64,000 nt of DNA, from assembly GCA_947471745.1 (NCBI GenBank), contig CANJKZ010000476.1, positions 372,001 through 436,000 on the forward strand. The letters run 5' to 3'. Positions within the stretch are counted from its first letter, which is position 1; each line of letters starts with the position of its first letter. Below the pieces are notes generated by a model. That model did not search any database, had not been told where the DNA came from, and worked only from the letters and a program-made list of their open reading frames with translations. The DNA comes from Closterium sp. Naga37s-1. Lineage: Eukaryota; Streptophyta; Zygnematophyceae; Desmidiales; Closteriaceae. Shown one piece after another: positions 1-12,031 of this stretch. Position numbers and translations under genes: made by a program.

Positions 1-2659
1 AAGCAGCATGGTCGCGAGATGGGGTGCAGCGGCCGCAAGGCACTCAAGCTCCTCCTGTCTGTCCTCAAGAACGTCACAGCAAAGGGCAGTACAGCCAAGG
101 GCAGTCTCACCCCCGACGGACGGAGGATAGGCAGGGACAGGGTCAGAAACAAGACTCGCAAGGTAGTCTAGGCGATACACAGCAGCAAAGTCAATGAGCT
201 CAGCGACTAAGGCAGACGCAGCAGGAGACGAGAACGAAGGGTCAGTCACCACCGTAGCAAGAAAGCGAGTAACAGTCAGACTGGACGCACGAGCAAGGTC
301 AGACGGAGGGTCAGCAACGTCAGGAAGAGAGGACGCAGGAGGTAACGGCAGGACAACATGCTGTGGAACAGAGGAAGGACGGAGTGTCATATCGTGAGTG
401 CCTGGGACAGCCATAGCACGCTGACGACGAACACGAGGAACACGAGCACGGACAGCAGCTCTAGGCTCGGGCTCAAGGTCAAAGCTGGACTCAGGCTCTC
501 GACGCTCAGGGGTGGAAGCACGAGTCTCAGGCTCTCGACGCTCAGTCAGGGACTGTGTCACCGCAGTGTAGGGAGCAGGAGCAGGCAGTGGGGAGTGCGG
601 TAGCAGCTGCGGCTGTGACTGGTCTGCCGGTGGAAACAGTAACGGAGGAGTAGTACCTGCCACAGGGAAGTCAGTAGCACCTGGCGGAAGACTGAGAAGG
701 TGGCGAAGAGCACCAGCAGCTCCCGTACCTCCAGCACGAGCAGCTCCACCAGTACTCCCAGGAGCACCTCCAGCACCAGTAGTACCAGCACCTCTAGCAC
801 CTCCAGCACCTCCAGCACCAGCAACACCACGAGCTCCGGCAGCGCCAGCACCTCTAGCACCAGCAGTACCTCCAGCACCTCCAGTGCAAGCAGCTCCAGT
901 AGCACCTCCAGCACCTCCAGCACCAGCAGCACCACCTACTCCGGCAGCTCCAGCACCTCTAGTACGAGCACCTCCAGGACCAGCAGCTCCAGCACCTCCA
1001 GTACCTCTAGCTCCAGAGCCTCTAGCACCAGCAGCACCAGCACCTCCAGGGTCAGTAGCTCCAGTAGCACCTCCAACACGAGCAGCACCACCAGCTCCGG
1101 CAGCTCCAGTACCTCTAGTACGAGCACCTCCAGGACCAGCAGCTCCCGCAGCTCCAGCACCAGTAGCACCAGCACCTCCAGTGCCAGCAGCTCTAGTACC
1201 CCCAGCACCTCCACTACCAGCAGTACCTCCAGCACCAGCAGCTCCAGTACCTCCAGCTCCAGTACCTCCAGTACTAGAAGCTCCGGTACCTCCAGCACCA
1301 GCAGCAGCTCCAGTACCTCCAGCACCAGCAGCACCTCTAGCACCTCCAGCACCAGTAGCGCCTCCAATACCTCCAGGCCTAGCAGCTCCAGTACCTCCTG
1401 CACCAGTAGCACCTCTAGTACCTCCAGCAGTACCTCCAGGCCTAGCAGCTCCAGTACCTCCATCACCAGCAGCACCTCTAGTACCTCAAGCAATACCTCC
1501 AGCACCTCCAGCACCAGCAGCACCTCTAGTACCTCGAGCATTACCTCCAGCACCAGCAGGACTGTACCCTCCACCACCAGGACTGCCTCGCCGAACGATC
1601 CACGCACGAATCGCCTGTGGCTGAGCATCTCAAGTAGATCAGGCTGCGGTGGCTGTCCAGCTCCTACACCTCCAGTAGTGGTAGCTCTAGCACCTCCACC
1701 ACCAGCAGCACCACGAGTACCTTCAGCTCCAGGACCTCCAACAGAGTCACTCACAACTCCACCGCCACTAGAACTCGCAGCACCCCCAGAGTCAGCACCC
1801 CCAGTCACAACACCCCCAGAACCAGCACCCCCAGTCTCAGCACCTGTAGTCTCAGCTCCAGAGTCCACAGCAGCAGGCTGCGGAGGCGGCAAAGACGGTC
1901 GAGGCGGAAAACCCGAGGGGGTCTCCAAGCGTGGAGAGCGGCGAGTGGCCGCCGTGTCGTCCGCAACTGGGTCACCCCCCTCAGCTGGGCCAGAGGAGTC
2001 AGAAGAGATCTCCACTGGCTCATCCAAGGGGGGTGGGTCGACCTGAGACACACCTGAGGGAGCAGGACCCTGTGGGGGGAGGGGGTCTACCGGGGGGGGG
2101 ACAGGTACCAGGAAGAGGGGTGCTAGGGGAACCGTGTGGGACGCGTGCGGGTGTAACTGGTAGTAACAGATAGACTCGTCAAAGGTGACGTCATGGGAGG
2201 AGAAGACTCGACTCGAGCGCGGGTGGTAGAACTGCCACGGCGAGGCATCAGTGGGGAAGCCAAGGAAGACGCAGCGGAGAGTGCGAGAGGAGAGCTTGCT
2301 CGCTTTGGCATCGCGAACAAGGGAGAGCGCGCCCCAGACCCGAAACACTGACGCATCACCAGCCTTCCCCGTCCACCGGAGGGTGGGCGAGGTCTCTGGC
2401 ACAGAGACACGGGGCCAGAGGTTGAGCTGATGCGCAGCGTATCGGACCGCAAACGGCCACAGAAAATGGGGAGCGGCCGCATGGATCATGGAGGTGCGAG
2501 CAACCTCCATGATCAAGCCAATGCGACGCTCAGCAATCCCATTCTGCTGAGGAGAGGCCGGAAGCGTGAACGTCTGGCGGATGCCCTTGTCTCGACAAAA
2601 CCCCGCAAGGAGGACAGAGGACAACTCACCGCCCCTGTCAGAGTGCAGACGCAGGACTG
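1..2659 (-). pseudogene. Element A integrase C-terminal half and Gly/Ala linker
   Basis: Reading leftwards from about 2624, the protein shows the end of the integrase core (TLPASPQQNGIAERRIG, containing the catalytic Glu), then the copia integrase tail (LRCVFLGFPTD, DVTFDES), then a Pro-rich stretch and about 330 residues of Gly-Ala-Gly repeats. Near 1590-1610 the frame shifts, so the uninterrupted frame becomes poly-Leu/Val/Glu while the Gly/Ala frame continues next to it. The linker carries one LREW-type box (QPQAIRAWIVRRGSPGGG). The last bases at the left edge encode the conserved stretch just before RT (ECLAAAAPHLATMLL). Confidence 0.85.
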
Positions 2660-2664
2660 GGAAG

Positions 2665-2795
2665 TGTTACGATAAGAATGAATTGATAGAAAATGTGAAG
2701 TACAACCCTAGATATAGCAAACCCTAATCATGCAAGTAAGTAGAAACGTAACACCTAGACCAACCTAAACAACACATATAAAATATATGTTGACA
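2665..2795 (-). repeat. 3' LTR of element B
   Basis: On the minus strand it begins TGTCAACATATATTT and ends CTTATCGTAACA, so it has TG...CA termini. It is preceded by the purine tract ATGGGGGTG, and only one base differs from the copy at 9308-9438. Positions 2796-3011 are untranslated 3' sequence of B. Confidence 0.95.
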
Positions 2796-3011
2796 CACCC
2801 CCATAGTCTAGGTGACGGAAGTCCTGTAGAAACAATAAGAGCAAGCAACGGTCACAAGACCAGTCTACAAGAACAAGACAAATCTCAGGGTGGAGCTCAA
2901 AGTCACCACACACTCCGAGAGCAAGCAAGAGGCCACAAGGCCAGTCCACATGCAGGTATATAGCAAATATAAAGAGATGCAAGAGTACAAGACATGCAGA
3001 ACAAGGCATCT

Positions 3012-5602
3012 CTAAGCAAGCAAGTGAGGACGGGCAGGCACAAGGCCAAGCTGGGTGCAGAAACGCTGGTGGTCACAAGGCGGCAACGCCTTGGTGAAGA
3101 TATCTGCCGTGTTTGCCTCAGAGACCACACGTCGAACGAGTGCCTGTCCACGCTGCTGCAACTCACGCAGAAGGAAGTAACGAAGCTGGATGTGCTTCGC
3201 CTTCCCAACCAGTCGGGGCTCCTCACACAACAGGACAGCAGACCTGTTGTCGGCGAACAAGACTGGGGGAGAGCGAGGCCGCTCACCAAGGTCGGTGAGA
3301 AGGAAAGACAGCCAGCGAAGCTCCTGAGCGGCCATGGCCGTAGCGTACACCTCTGCCTCACAGCTGGAACCGGCGACAGACGACGCCCGAGTCGACCGCC
3401 ACGAAACAGCACCTGCCCCGAGGCTAAAGGAGTACCCCTGTGTAGACCGACGCGTCTCCGCGTCGTCGGCCCACGACGAGTCCGAGTAACCTGTGAGTGT
3501 AACTGGCTGCTTCCCTCCAAGGACAAGTCCCATGCCTGATGTACTCGCCACATACTTCGCCACCCTCTTAGCAGCGTACCAGTGGGAAGGTCGGTGTCTC
3601 CCAGGCGCAACAAAGCGCGCAAGGACGCTAAGAGGGTAAGCTAGGTCTGGGCGAGTACAGGTCATCAGGTACATGAGACAACCCACCAGCTCAGGATATG
3701 GACCACTGGACTCAAATGACTCGTCCGAAGGTGGAGCCGTGAGCCCATGATCCACACCAAGAGGGGTGAGCTGTACCTTGGAGAACGGGAAGCGAAACCG
3801 CGTGAGGATCTGCTCGACCATATGCGACTGAGTCAGCGTAATGGTGCGAGCTGCCCTGTCCCTGGTGATCTGCAGGCCAAGGTAGTGCTGCAGCTCACCA
3901 AGGTCAGTGCAAGTGTGTCTCCTCTGCAGTTCCTCCTTCACGGAGGCCAGCGCGCGTCGGTCGGGAGTGGCGAACACTAGGTCGTCGACGTAGACCAGGA
4001 CAAAGAACGGGGTCGAGCCACGGCGAACGAACAGTGACGGGTCAGCAGACGACGGAAAGAAGTCAAGAGCTGCAAGGGTCGAGCAAAGTGTGTCGTGCCA
4101 CTCACGTGGGGCCTGACGCAGGCCGTAGACTGGTCGACGCAGCTGCCACTGGGTCCCAGGTGGGAAAGAGCCAGTGAAGCCAGGCGGGCGACGCAGCCAG
4201 ATCTGCTCGTGCAGGCTCCCCTGAAGGAACGCGGTGGAAAAGTCCAAGGAGTGCAACTCGTAGTCGCGCTGGGCTGCAATATGCAGCAACACCCGAAGAG
4301 TACTCATCTTCGGGGTGGGAGCGAAGGTCTGGAAGAAGTCCACCCCCTCTCGCTGACTGAAGCCTCTCGCAACATAGCGTGCCTTGAACACAGGTGGTGA
4401 TCCAGGCGGCCGCTTCACCTTGTAGAGCCATCGGCCACTGACGACATTCGTCCCAAGTGGTGGGACTGCGTCGACGTAAGTGCCTGTGGACCTATAAGAT
4501 GCCATCTCTGCCTCCTCAGCTGCTATCCAGTACGAAGCCCAGGGTCCCGAGACCGCCTCGGCGTGAGTGCGAGGGATCGGGATGTCAAGGGCGTCTGGAT
4601 CCCCCTCAGGGGCAAGCAGCATGGCGCAGAGATGAGGAACAGCGGCCGCAAGAAAACCAAGCTCGAACTGCCTGTCCTCTACGACCTCCAGGGGAAAGAC
4701 AGGAGCACCCCCAGAGGACGGAGAACGTGCAGGGCCACTCACCAAGTGAGCGGCGTAGTCAAGGCGGTGGGAAGAGGCAAAGCCAGAGACAGTGGTAACA
4801 AGTGCTGAGACAGACGACAGAGGTGCAGTCGGGTGAGTGACCAACGCGGACAAAACACGGGAGACGACAGGACGGGAGGCACGGAGGTAGTCGGACAACG
4901 GGTCGTGAAGCACAGTGAGGGACGACTCAGGGGGCTGTGGAAGGACAGGAGGAGGTGGAACACGAGAGCGGAGAACAAGGTGAAACGGACCGTCTGCACG
5001 GTAACGGGACCGACGGGGCTGTGGAGACACAGCACGACTGAGGGGAGGACGACGAGTCCACTGGGAGGAGGAAAGGGACTCAACTGGTGGAACAGGAGGG
5101 GACGACAGGGGACCACGAACAAAGCATGCAGGTGCTGGGTCGGGGAGGTCGCGTAGTCGCAGTCGCTGCTGCTCCGCCTCCTCTGGCCTCTGCTGCGACG
5201 GTACCGGCCCCTGCTGCTGCTCCTGTGGCTCCGCCTCTGCCCTCTCCTGCTGCGGCTGCAGCTGTACCCGCTGCTGCGACCGGGACTCCTGCGCTACCCT
5301 CTCCTGCTGCTGCCGTGACTCCTCCTCTACTCTCTCCTGCTGCGTCTGGAACTGCACCTGCTGCTGCAGGTGGGACTCCTGCTCTACCCTCTCCTGGTGC
5401 GGCCGTGACTGCTCCTCTACTCTCTCCTGCTGTGTCTGTAACTGCACCTGCTGCTGCGGGCGGGACTCCTGCTCTACCCTCTCCTGGTGCGGCCGTGACT
5501 CCTCCTCTACCCTCTCCTGCTGCGGCTGCAGCTGCACCCGCTGCTGCGACCGGGACTCCTGCGCTACCCTCTCGTGCTGCTGCTGTGACTCCTCCTCTAC
5601 TC

Positions 5603-5655
<53 letters not shown>

Positions 5656-8039
5656 GCCCTCTCAAATCGCTCACGCTCCTCCCTCTCCAACCGGAGGAGA
5701 CGCTGCTCACGGGTCAGGAAACGTACAGTGCGCGGTGTAGGCGCCACAGTGCCAGTGCCTCCAGCTCCAGCACCCCCAGAACCAGCACCTCCACCACCGA
5801 CACCCCCGGGGCCTCCAGTACCTCCCGCAGGAACACCCCCAGGCTCCGCAGCAACCGACCGCAGAGAAGAAGGAGGAGGAAACTGCGGGACGGACGGGAA
5901 GCCAGGGGGTGAGGCAGGGCGAGGCCGCCGAGTCGAGGCTGCCGTGTCCTCCACAGGAGTGACCTCCACGCCCACAACACCTGCACCCCCAGAGCCGACA
6001 CCACCAGCTCCTGCAGCCCCAGTACCCTCACCCTCCGCAACTGCACCTCCCGCACCCCCAGACACGACAGGGACTGGACGCTGCGGAGGGGAAGACTGCG
6101 GAGTGACGTGCGACACACCTGACGGGGCAGGACGCGAAGGGGGGGGGGCTACCGGGGCGACTGGTGGGGGCTCAAGGGTGAGGAACAGCGGGGGGGAAAA
6201 GGCCTGAGTACCTCGGTGGGGGCGACTCCTGTAGTAACAGACAGACTCGTCGAACGTGACGTCCTACGAAGCGAAGAACTGGTAGGTGACCGGGTCGTAG
6301 AACACCCAGCCGGAGGCGTCCAAAGGGAAGCCAAGAAAGACGCAGGCACGAGTGCGCGGAGACAACTTGTTCGCGCCAGGGGCGCGAACGTGAGCCAGAC
6401 AACCCCAGACGCGGAAGTCAGCTGCTACGCCCGGAGAACCTGTCCAAAGGGAGACCGGCGTCACCCTTGGCCGTGCGTCACTGGGCCACAGGTTCAGCTG
6501 GTGCGCGGCGTAGCGGACTGCCTGGGGCCACAAGAACTGGGGGGCACCGGCATGGCACATGGAGGTCCGGGCAACCTCCATGACCAGGCCGATGCGTCGC
6601 TCGGCTACCCCGTTCTGCTGCGGTGATGCTGGTAGCGTGTAAGACTGGATGATCCCCCGACCCTGACAGAACGTCTCCAGGCGAGTGGAAGAAAACTCAC
6701 CACCACGGTCCGAGTGTAGGCGAAGCCCACACAGGCCCTGGGCGCCACCCCACGCTAGTAGCCACGGCTCGAGGACGGTAGGCACGTCGGCCTTCCGTCG
6801 CAAGGGGAAAACCGTGGTGTAGCGGGAGTAGTCGTCCACCACAATCAGGAAGTAGCGCTCCTGACGTGGGCCAAGGACCGGAGAGGGGCCCCAGACGTCC
6901 AAGTGCAGGGTCTCGAAGGGAGCCGTGGTGGGGGGGAACGAGGAGGAGTGAGGGGCAGCGCGCTGCCGACCCTCGACGCAAGGAGTGCACAGCGGCGCAG
7001 GCGAGCGGGGAAGCGGTGCAAGCGACCCTGGGAGACCTGAGACCAGACGGTAACGTGCCATCCTACTGAGACGCGGGAATGACGGGTGACCTAGACGGTG
7101 GTGCCAGAGGACCGACGGGTGGGTGAGGGACCGACAGTCACACGACACAGCAGCTACCTGACCTGACCTGACCTGACCCGACTCAGTGTGGTGGGACCCA
7201 GTGTGTAGTGAGTACAGACCAGATCCCGGCTCTCTGTGGAATGTGGCCAGGGGCGCCCCAGTGGCACCGACAGTGCAGGAGGCAACAGGCTCGTCCAGTG
7301 GGAAAGTAGTGACTACGCCTAGGTCGTGAAGGTGACTGACACCCACCAAGTTCCTAGAGAACGAGGGGGTGTAGTAACCTGTAAGAAAACCTGAGGGAGC
7401 CGCCGGACACGGAAGAGTGGTGGTGCTGCTAGCAACTACACGTCCCACAGAGGGGTCAGCCAAGGCGACAGTGACTGGAGTGCGCAGTGGTGTGAGGTCG
7501 GTACAGTCGCGAAAGAAACAGCTGGACGCTCCAGAATCTAGGGTGAAGGAAAGATGTGCAGTCTGTGGGGTCGCACCCGAACCAGCTACAAAGGCTAGTG
7601 CTAGACTAGTGGTAGCTGCAGCTTCTACACAAAGACCCTCAGAGGCACCGGGACTGGAAACAACACACACACCAAGACTGGAAACACAGGTCTCTACTCG
7701 TGCAGCCGGAAAGGGTCCTAGACCAGGCAGGTGAGACTCAACTGGTGCAGTAGTGCGCTGGCGAAGGCGCGAAGGCCAGTGCGGTGTAATAGCGTGAGGA
7801 CCAAAACGCTCACGGTGGAGGTCGTCGAGTCGACGGTAGCAGCTGGACGCAGTGTGGTCAGGACTCCAGCAGGTAGTGCCAGCACCAGGGCCTGTCAGGG
7901 CCCGGTACCCGCAGGGGCCGACGTCTCGCCCACTGCTAGCTGAGCCACTGCTGGGGGCGCCACACTTTGGACCCGCAGGCCCCAACTGACGGGAGTGCTG
8001 CGGCTGGCCCTGCTGCTGTAGAACCCTAGTACATGCCAT
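3012..8039 (-). CDS. Element B gag-remnant/pol polyprotein with one internal UAG
   Basis: One reading frame of about 1,675 codons is interrupted only by a TAG at 6264-6266. From the N-terminus (8039) come a CX4HX4C knuckle-like segment (CWSPDHTASSC), an aspartic protease with FTLDSGASSCFF, an integrase with the HHCC zinc-binding region (WHHRLGHPS and CTPCVEGRQ) and catalytic motifs LDVWGP, HSDRGGEF and NGVAERRIG, an integrase tail, a linker with poly-Gln and Glu/Arg/Gln repeats (about 5150-5700), RT with YVDD in FVLVYVDDLVFA, and RNase H ending at NTADIFTKALP. The TAG sits in FFAS-stop-DVTFDES, where element H has Gln, so it looks like a CAG to TAG transition. Gag is largely absent. The ATG at 8039 is the first plausible start; RNase H ends at 3012. 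Confidence 0.9.
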
Positions 8040-9307
8040 GTGAGCCTATGCTGCTACTGGTTCTGCTGAGGGCAGCCTAAGCTGCTGCTGGTGCGCTGGG
8101 GGCAGCTTGTGCTGCTTCTGGTTCTGCTGAGAGGCAGCCTAGGCTGCTACTGGTTCTCCAGGGGGCAGCCAATGCTGCTGCTAGTGCGCAGGCAGTTGCC
8201 TAAGCTGCTGCTGGTGCGCTGGCGGTAGCCTAAGCTGCTGCTGGTGCGCTGGGGGCAGCCTATGATGCTGCTGGTTCGCTGGGGGCAGCCTATGCTGCTG
8301 CTGGTTCTGCTGGTTCTGCTGGTTCTGCTGGTTCTGCTGGTTCTGCTGGTTCTGCTGGTTCTGCTGGTTCTGCTGGTTTTGCTGGTTCTGCTGGTTCTGC
8401 TGGTTCTGCTGGTTCTGCTGGTTCTGCTGGTTCTGCTGGTTCTGCTGGTTCTGCTGGTTCTGCTGGGGGCAGCCTACGTTGCTGCTGGTGCGCTGGGGGC
8501 AGCCTATGCTGCTGCTGGTGTAGCTGGCGGCAGTGTAATCGGCTGGGGCTACTGACGGTGGGTGTGGTAGGTCGTGGGGAGGCAGGTTTCAGGTGGGGAA
8601 GCTGTTAAGGCAGCGGGCTACGGGTGAGGCGGCGGTTCTGTGCAGTTCTGTGCGGTTATGTGCAGTACTGTGCGGTTCTGTGAGGTTCAATGCGGTGGAG
8701 AGGACTGGGTGGGGCAGCTGATTCCGGGTGAGGTGCCTGGAACGGGTGGGGCAGCAGGTTTCCAGGTGGGGCGGCGGTTGTCAGGTCTGGGGCGGTGGTT
8801 TTCAGGTGGGGCGGCGGTTGTCAGGTCTGGGGCGGCGGTTTTCAGGTCTGGGGCGGCGGGTTTCCAAGTTCGGCGGCGGTTTTCAGGTCTGTAATGGCGG
8901 GTTTTCAGGTCTGGGGGGCGGTTAAGACGGTGGGCTGCACGTGCGCGCGGCCGCGACGTACTAGCGCGAAGCTGCGGGTGCGACTAAGGCTGCGCGCGCA
9001 GCTACGCGCGTTCGTCTGCTGCGCGCTAGAGGGCTGGGGGGAAACGCGCGGGGTAAACGAGTGGGGCGCGGGGCAGAAAACGAGTGACGCACGGCAAAAA
9101 CGGGTGGGGCGCAGGGCAGAAACGGGTGACGCGCGATGTCGACGGGGGGGCGCGACCTACTCGGGCTCTACGGGGCAGGGCGCTTCGGGCTATGGGTCGC
9201 TACGAGGCGCGCGGGTGGTGGGCCCATAGACTATCGAGAGAAATTTCGCCTAAGGGAAAAAATCGCCTAGGGGAAAAATCGCCTAAGGGAAACCTAGCTC
9301 TATACCA
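8040..9307 (-). repeat. Element B leader with short tandem repeats
   Basis: This leader lies between the 5' LTR and the pol start. It holds about 18 copies of a 9-bp unit (TTCTGCTGG on the plus strand, about 8302-8463), longer degenerate units around CTGGTGCGCTGGGGGCAGCC (8080-8520), a GC-rich block repeating GGCGGTTTTCAGGTCTGGGG (8755-8930), and a CG-rich stretch to 9240. I see no gag homology. Open frames here read as Leu-rich or Gly/Val-rich repeats and are not credible genes. Confidence 0.7.
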
Positions 9308-9438
9308 TGTTACGATAAGAATGAATTGATAGAAAATGTGAAGTACAACCCTAGATATAGCAAACCCTAATCATGCAAGTAAGTAGAAACGTAACACCTA
9401 GACTAACCTAAACAACACATATAAAATATATGTTGACA
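9308..9438 (-). repeat. 5' LTR of element B
   Basis: This 131-bp copy of the LTR at 2665-2795 has one C/T difference. On the minus strand it is followed by TGGTATAGAGCTAGG, a degenerate copia primer-binding site. The next five bases on the plus strand (9439-9443, GGAAG) are the right copy of the target duplication. Confidence 0.95.
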
Positions 9439-9443
9439 GGAAG

Positions 9444-10693
9444 TCCTGCTAAAACCGCTCGTGCAGCTGGAGACGAGTAGCACGGATCTAGGGGATCAGG
9501 ACACCGCTGACGTCCGCCTTGCGCCGCAATGGGAAGACAGTGGTGTAGCGTATGTAGTCGTCAACAACCAGCATGAAGTAGTGCTCGCGGTCCGTTCCAC
9601 CGATGGGGGCCGGGCCCCACACATCCATGTGGAGAGTCTGCAGAGGAGAAGTGGTTGGAGGAAACTCGGAGGAGTGAGGAGCGGCGCACTGCCGCCCCTC
9701 GACGCAAGGAAGGCATGGCGGGGCAAGCGAGCGCGGCAGGGGGGGCAGGGTACTGGGGAGGCCAGAGACAAGGAGACGGGAGTGCATGCTGCGTAGACGC
9801 GGCAGGGAGGGGTGACCAAGACGGTGGTGCCAGCGCTGAGTCTCGTGCGTGAGTACTCTGCACGAGCAAGACGCAGCTAACTGTCCCGACGCAGACGCCC
9901 GACTCGACGCAGCCACCTGACCTGACTCAGCCACCTGTGCAGACGCAGTGGTCAGTGTGTACAGACTGGACCCAGGCTGTCGAGTGAACGTAGCCAAGTG
10001 ACGGCCAGTCCGGGAGCACGTACAGATCGCCACACGCTGCCCTCCATGAATAAAGGTATCAACCCAGACATCCTGAATGGCAGCGTTGCTCACCAAGTTC
10101 GTCGAGAACGTGGGGAGGTGGAGACGTGACAGAGAATCGGAGGGGACTGCTGGACAAGGGAGAACAGTGGAGGCTCGCGCAACTACTGGGCCCCCAGAGG
10201 GGTCAGCCAGTGAGACTGGGACAGGTGCTGCGAGTGGTGTGACTGTGGTGCAATCACGAAAAAAGCAACGTGACGCGCCTGAGTCAAGCGTGAAAGTGTG
10301 CAAGACCTCAGCTGAGGCAGGACCTGTGGCAGTAGACGCACTAGCACCTAGAGCGTCGGCAGACTCACGGGCACCTAGAGCTGCAGCAGACTCACCAGCA
10401 CCTGGAGCGGCAGCAGACTCACGAGCACCTGGAGCGGCAACAGACTCACTAGCACCTGGAGCGGCAGCAGACTCACTAGAACCGAGAGCAGTAACCTCGA
10501 CACAGCCAGGGACGCACCGCTGAGAAGCACAGTCGCGAGGTCGCTTAGGCCACATAAAACCAAAACGTCCACCATCAGGACTGCCTCGCTGAAACACCCA
10601 CTCACGAAGCTGCTGAGGGGTGGGGTCGTCCGGGAGAGGCAGTGCCCGCTGCCGTCCACCCCTGGTCGCAGCAACTGCCGCGATAGTGGCCAT
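9444..10693 (-). pseudogene. Element A gag remnant, protease and integrase N-terminal half
   Basis: Starting at 10693 the protein reads MATIAAVAA and within about 25 residues reaches an LREW-type box (TPQQLREWVFQRGSPDGG). The body of gag is missing compared with element F. Next come Ala-rich repeats based on ESAAAPGA, the protease motif FTLDSGASRCFFRDC, the integrase zinc-binding region (HHRLGHPSLPRL and CLPCVEGRQ) and the first catalytic Asp in LHMDVWGP. The reading frame ends near 9488, and the gene is cut at 9443 by element B. The rest continues at 2659 leftwards. Confidence 0.88.
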
Positions 10694-11770
10694 GAAAGAC
10701 AGTGATGGTCAGGAGTAGGTCCAGCACCTCCAGCTCCTCCAGCACCAGCAGCACCTCCAACTCTCCCAACAGCACCTCCACCAGCAGCAGCAGTAGCACG
10801 AGTAGCAGCAGCAGTAGTAGTAGCAGCAGCAGGGCGGCTCAGTGGGGCTGGGCGGCCGCACCTCCAGCACTCCCAGCAGCACCTCCACCAGCAGCAGCAG
10901 TAGTACGAGTAGCAGCAGCAGCAGTAGATTTTTTTTTTTTTTTTTTTTTTTTTTCCGGCAGGGTGGCGCGCGGGCTGCAGGGGCAGCGCCCACGGGCTGC
11001 AGGTGCAACGCGCGGCTCAGCAGGGCGGCGCGCGGGCTGCAGGGGCAGCGCCCACGGGCTGCAGGGGCAACGCGCGGCTCAGCAGGGCGGCGCGCGGGCT
11101 GTAGGGGTGGCGCGCGGCTCGTCAGGGCGGCGCCCAGGCTGCAGGGGCGACGCGCGGCTCGGCAGGGCGGCGCGCGGGCTGCAGGGGCAGCGCCCACGGG
11201 CTGCAGGGGCGACGCTCGGCTTGGCAGGGCGGCGCGCGGGCAGCAGGGGCAGTGCCCACGGGCTGCAGGGGCGACGCGCGACCTGGCAGGGCGGCGCGCG
11301 CGCTGCAGGGGCAGCGCCCATGGGCTGCAGGGTCAACGCGCGGCTCAGCAGGGCGGCGCGCGGGCTGCAGGGGCAACGCCCACGGGCTGCAGGGGCGACA
11401 CGCGGCTCGGCAGGGCGGCGCGCGGGCTGCAGGGGCAGCGCCCACGGGCTGCAGGGGCGAACGCGCGGGCTGCAGGGGCAGCACGCGGGCAACAGGGGCA
11501 GGCACGGCTGCAGTGGCAGCACGGTCGCAGGGGCAGGCACGGCTGCAGGGGCAGCACGGTCACAGAGGCGAGTACGGCTGCAGGGGCAGCGCGGTCGCAA
11601 GGGCGAGCACGGCTGCAGGGGCAGCGCGGTCGCAGGGGCGAGCATGGCTGCAGGGGCAGCGCGGTCGCAGGGGCAGCACGCGGGCTGCAAGGGCAGCGCA
11701 GCTGCAGGGGCAGCGTAGGAAGAAAACAATTATGGGTAGGGCAGGGCGGAACGTTCGGTGGGCCCTAGGA
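10694..11770 (-). repeat. Element A leader: AGC tracts, poly-T and GC-rich 62-bp tandem repeat
   Basis: The stretch between the pol start and the primer-binding site contains AGC/AGT trinucleotide tracts (10720-10925), a run of about 25 T (10929-10954), and a tandem array of roughly 62 bp built from GGGCTGCAGGGGCAGCGCCC-like units (about 10960-11490), followed by shorter GCAGGGGCAGC repeats to 11715. Long frames exist on both strands only because the repeats lack stops. I found no gag domain. Confidence 0.75.
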
Positions 11771-11790
11771 ACCATTCTGCTCTAATACCA
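11771..11790 (-). promoter_or_regulatory. Primer-binding site of element A
   Basis: On the minus strand the sequence immediately inside the 5' LTR is TGGTATTAGAGCAGAATGGT. It matches the usual copia site complementary to the 3' end of initiator tRNA-Met (TGGTATCAGAGC) with one change. Confidence 0.8.
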
Positions 11791-11919
11791 TGATAGAATA
11801 AGCAGGCAGGAATGAATGAACTATGAATGAGTTGGGTACAAGTACTAACCCTAAAGTGTTGTACCCCTTGTAGGTTAACCCACTATAGCCTAGGAAGAAC
11901 ACAAACATACAGTTTGACA
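11791..11919 (-). repeat. 5' LTR of element A
   Basis: This is about 129 bp. On the plus strand it starts TGATAGAATAAGCAGG and ends CAGTTTGACA, so the minus strand reads TGTCAAACTG...CTATCA. It resembles the LTR of element H (57244-57377) over much of its length, including the block around AGGAATGAATGAACTATGAA, so A and H belong to one family. Confidence 0.8.
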
Positions 11920-12031
11920 CTATCTTGCTCATGGTTGATTTCAAGGTAATGCACAACGGAAGTAGTTAGAGAAAGTAACAAATACAGACATAGGTTAAAA
12001 TAAAATTATTAGGAAAATGAAGGGTTCTAGC
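11920..12031. other. Short stretch between elements A and C
   Basis: These 112 bp of AT-rich DNA lie between the two LTRs. I see no gene, repeat or open frame. It may be original host sequence or a remnant of an older insertion. Confidence 0.5.

Larger units (their letters stand above)
2665..9438 (-). mobile_element. Full-length Ty1/copia element B, nested in A
   Basis: Element B is 6.77 kb with LTRs at 2665-2795 and 9308-9438 that differ at one position in 131. It is flanked by the direct repeat GGAAG (2660-2664 and 9439-9443), the expected 5-bp target-site duplication. Next to the 5' LTR is a primer-binding site (TGGTATAGAGCTAGG on the minus strand, related to the tRNA-iMet type). Beside the 3' LTR is a purine tract reading CTATGGGGGTG. 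The insertion splits the integrase of element A. Near-identical LTRs and intact duplications indicate a recent insertion. Confidence 0.95.
1..11919 (-). mobile_element. Ty1/copia element A, 3' end outside window, split by element B
   Basis: This is a minus-strand copia retrotransposon. Its 5' LTR is at 11791-11919, its primer-binding site at 11771-11790, and its gag remnant, protease and first half of integrase at 9444-10693. After the interruption by element B (2665-9438), the second half of integrase and the integrase-RT linker run from 2659 to 1. The RT and RNase H would lie left of the window. Removing B and one copy of the 5-bp duplication restores continuous homology to the integrases of the other elements here. 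The pol frame is broken in the linker near 1590-1610, so A is probably not autonomous. Confidence 0.9.

Noticed and set aside
700-2046. Long plus-strand frame of Ser/Thr repeats
   Set aside because: It is the antisense shadow of the Gly/Ala linker of element A; the minus strand continues recognisable integrase.
8302-8463. CRISPR-like array
   Set aside because: The repeats are 9-bp head-to-tail units with no spacers.
10702-11785. Overlapping long frames on both strands in the element A leader
   Set aside because: All are generated by GC-rich tandem repeats lacking stops; no domain is present.
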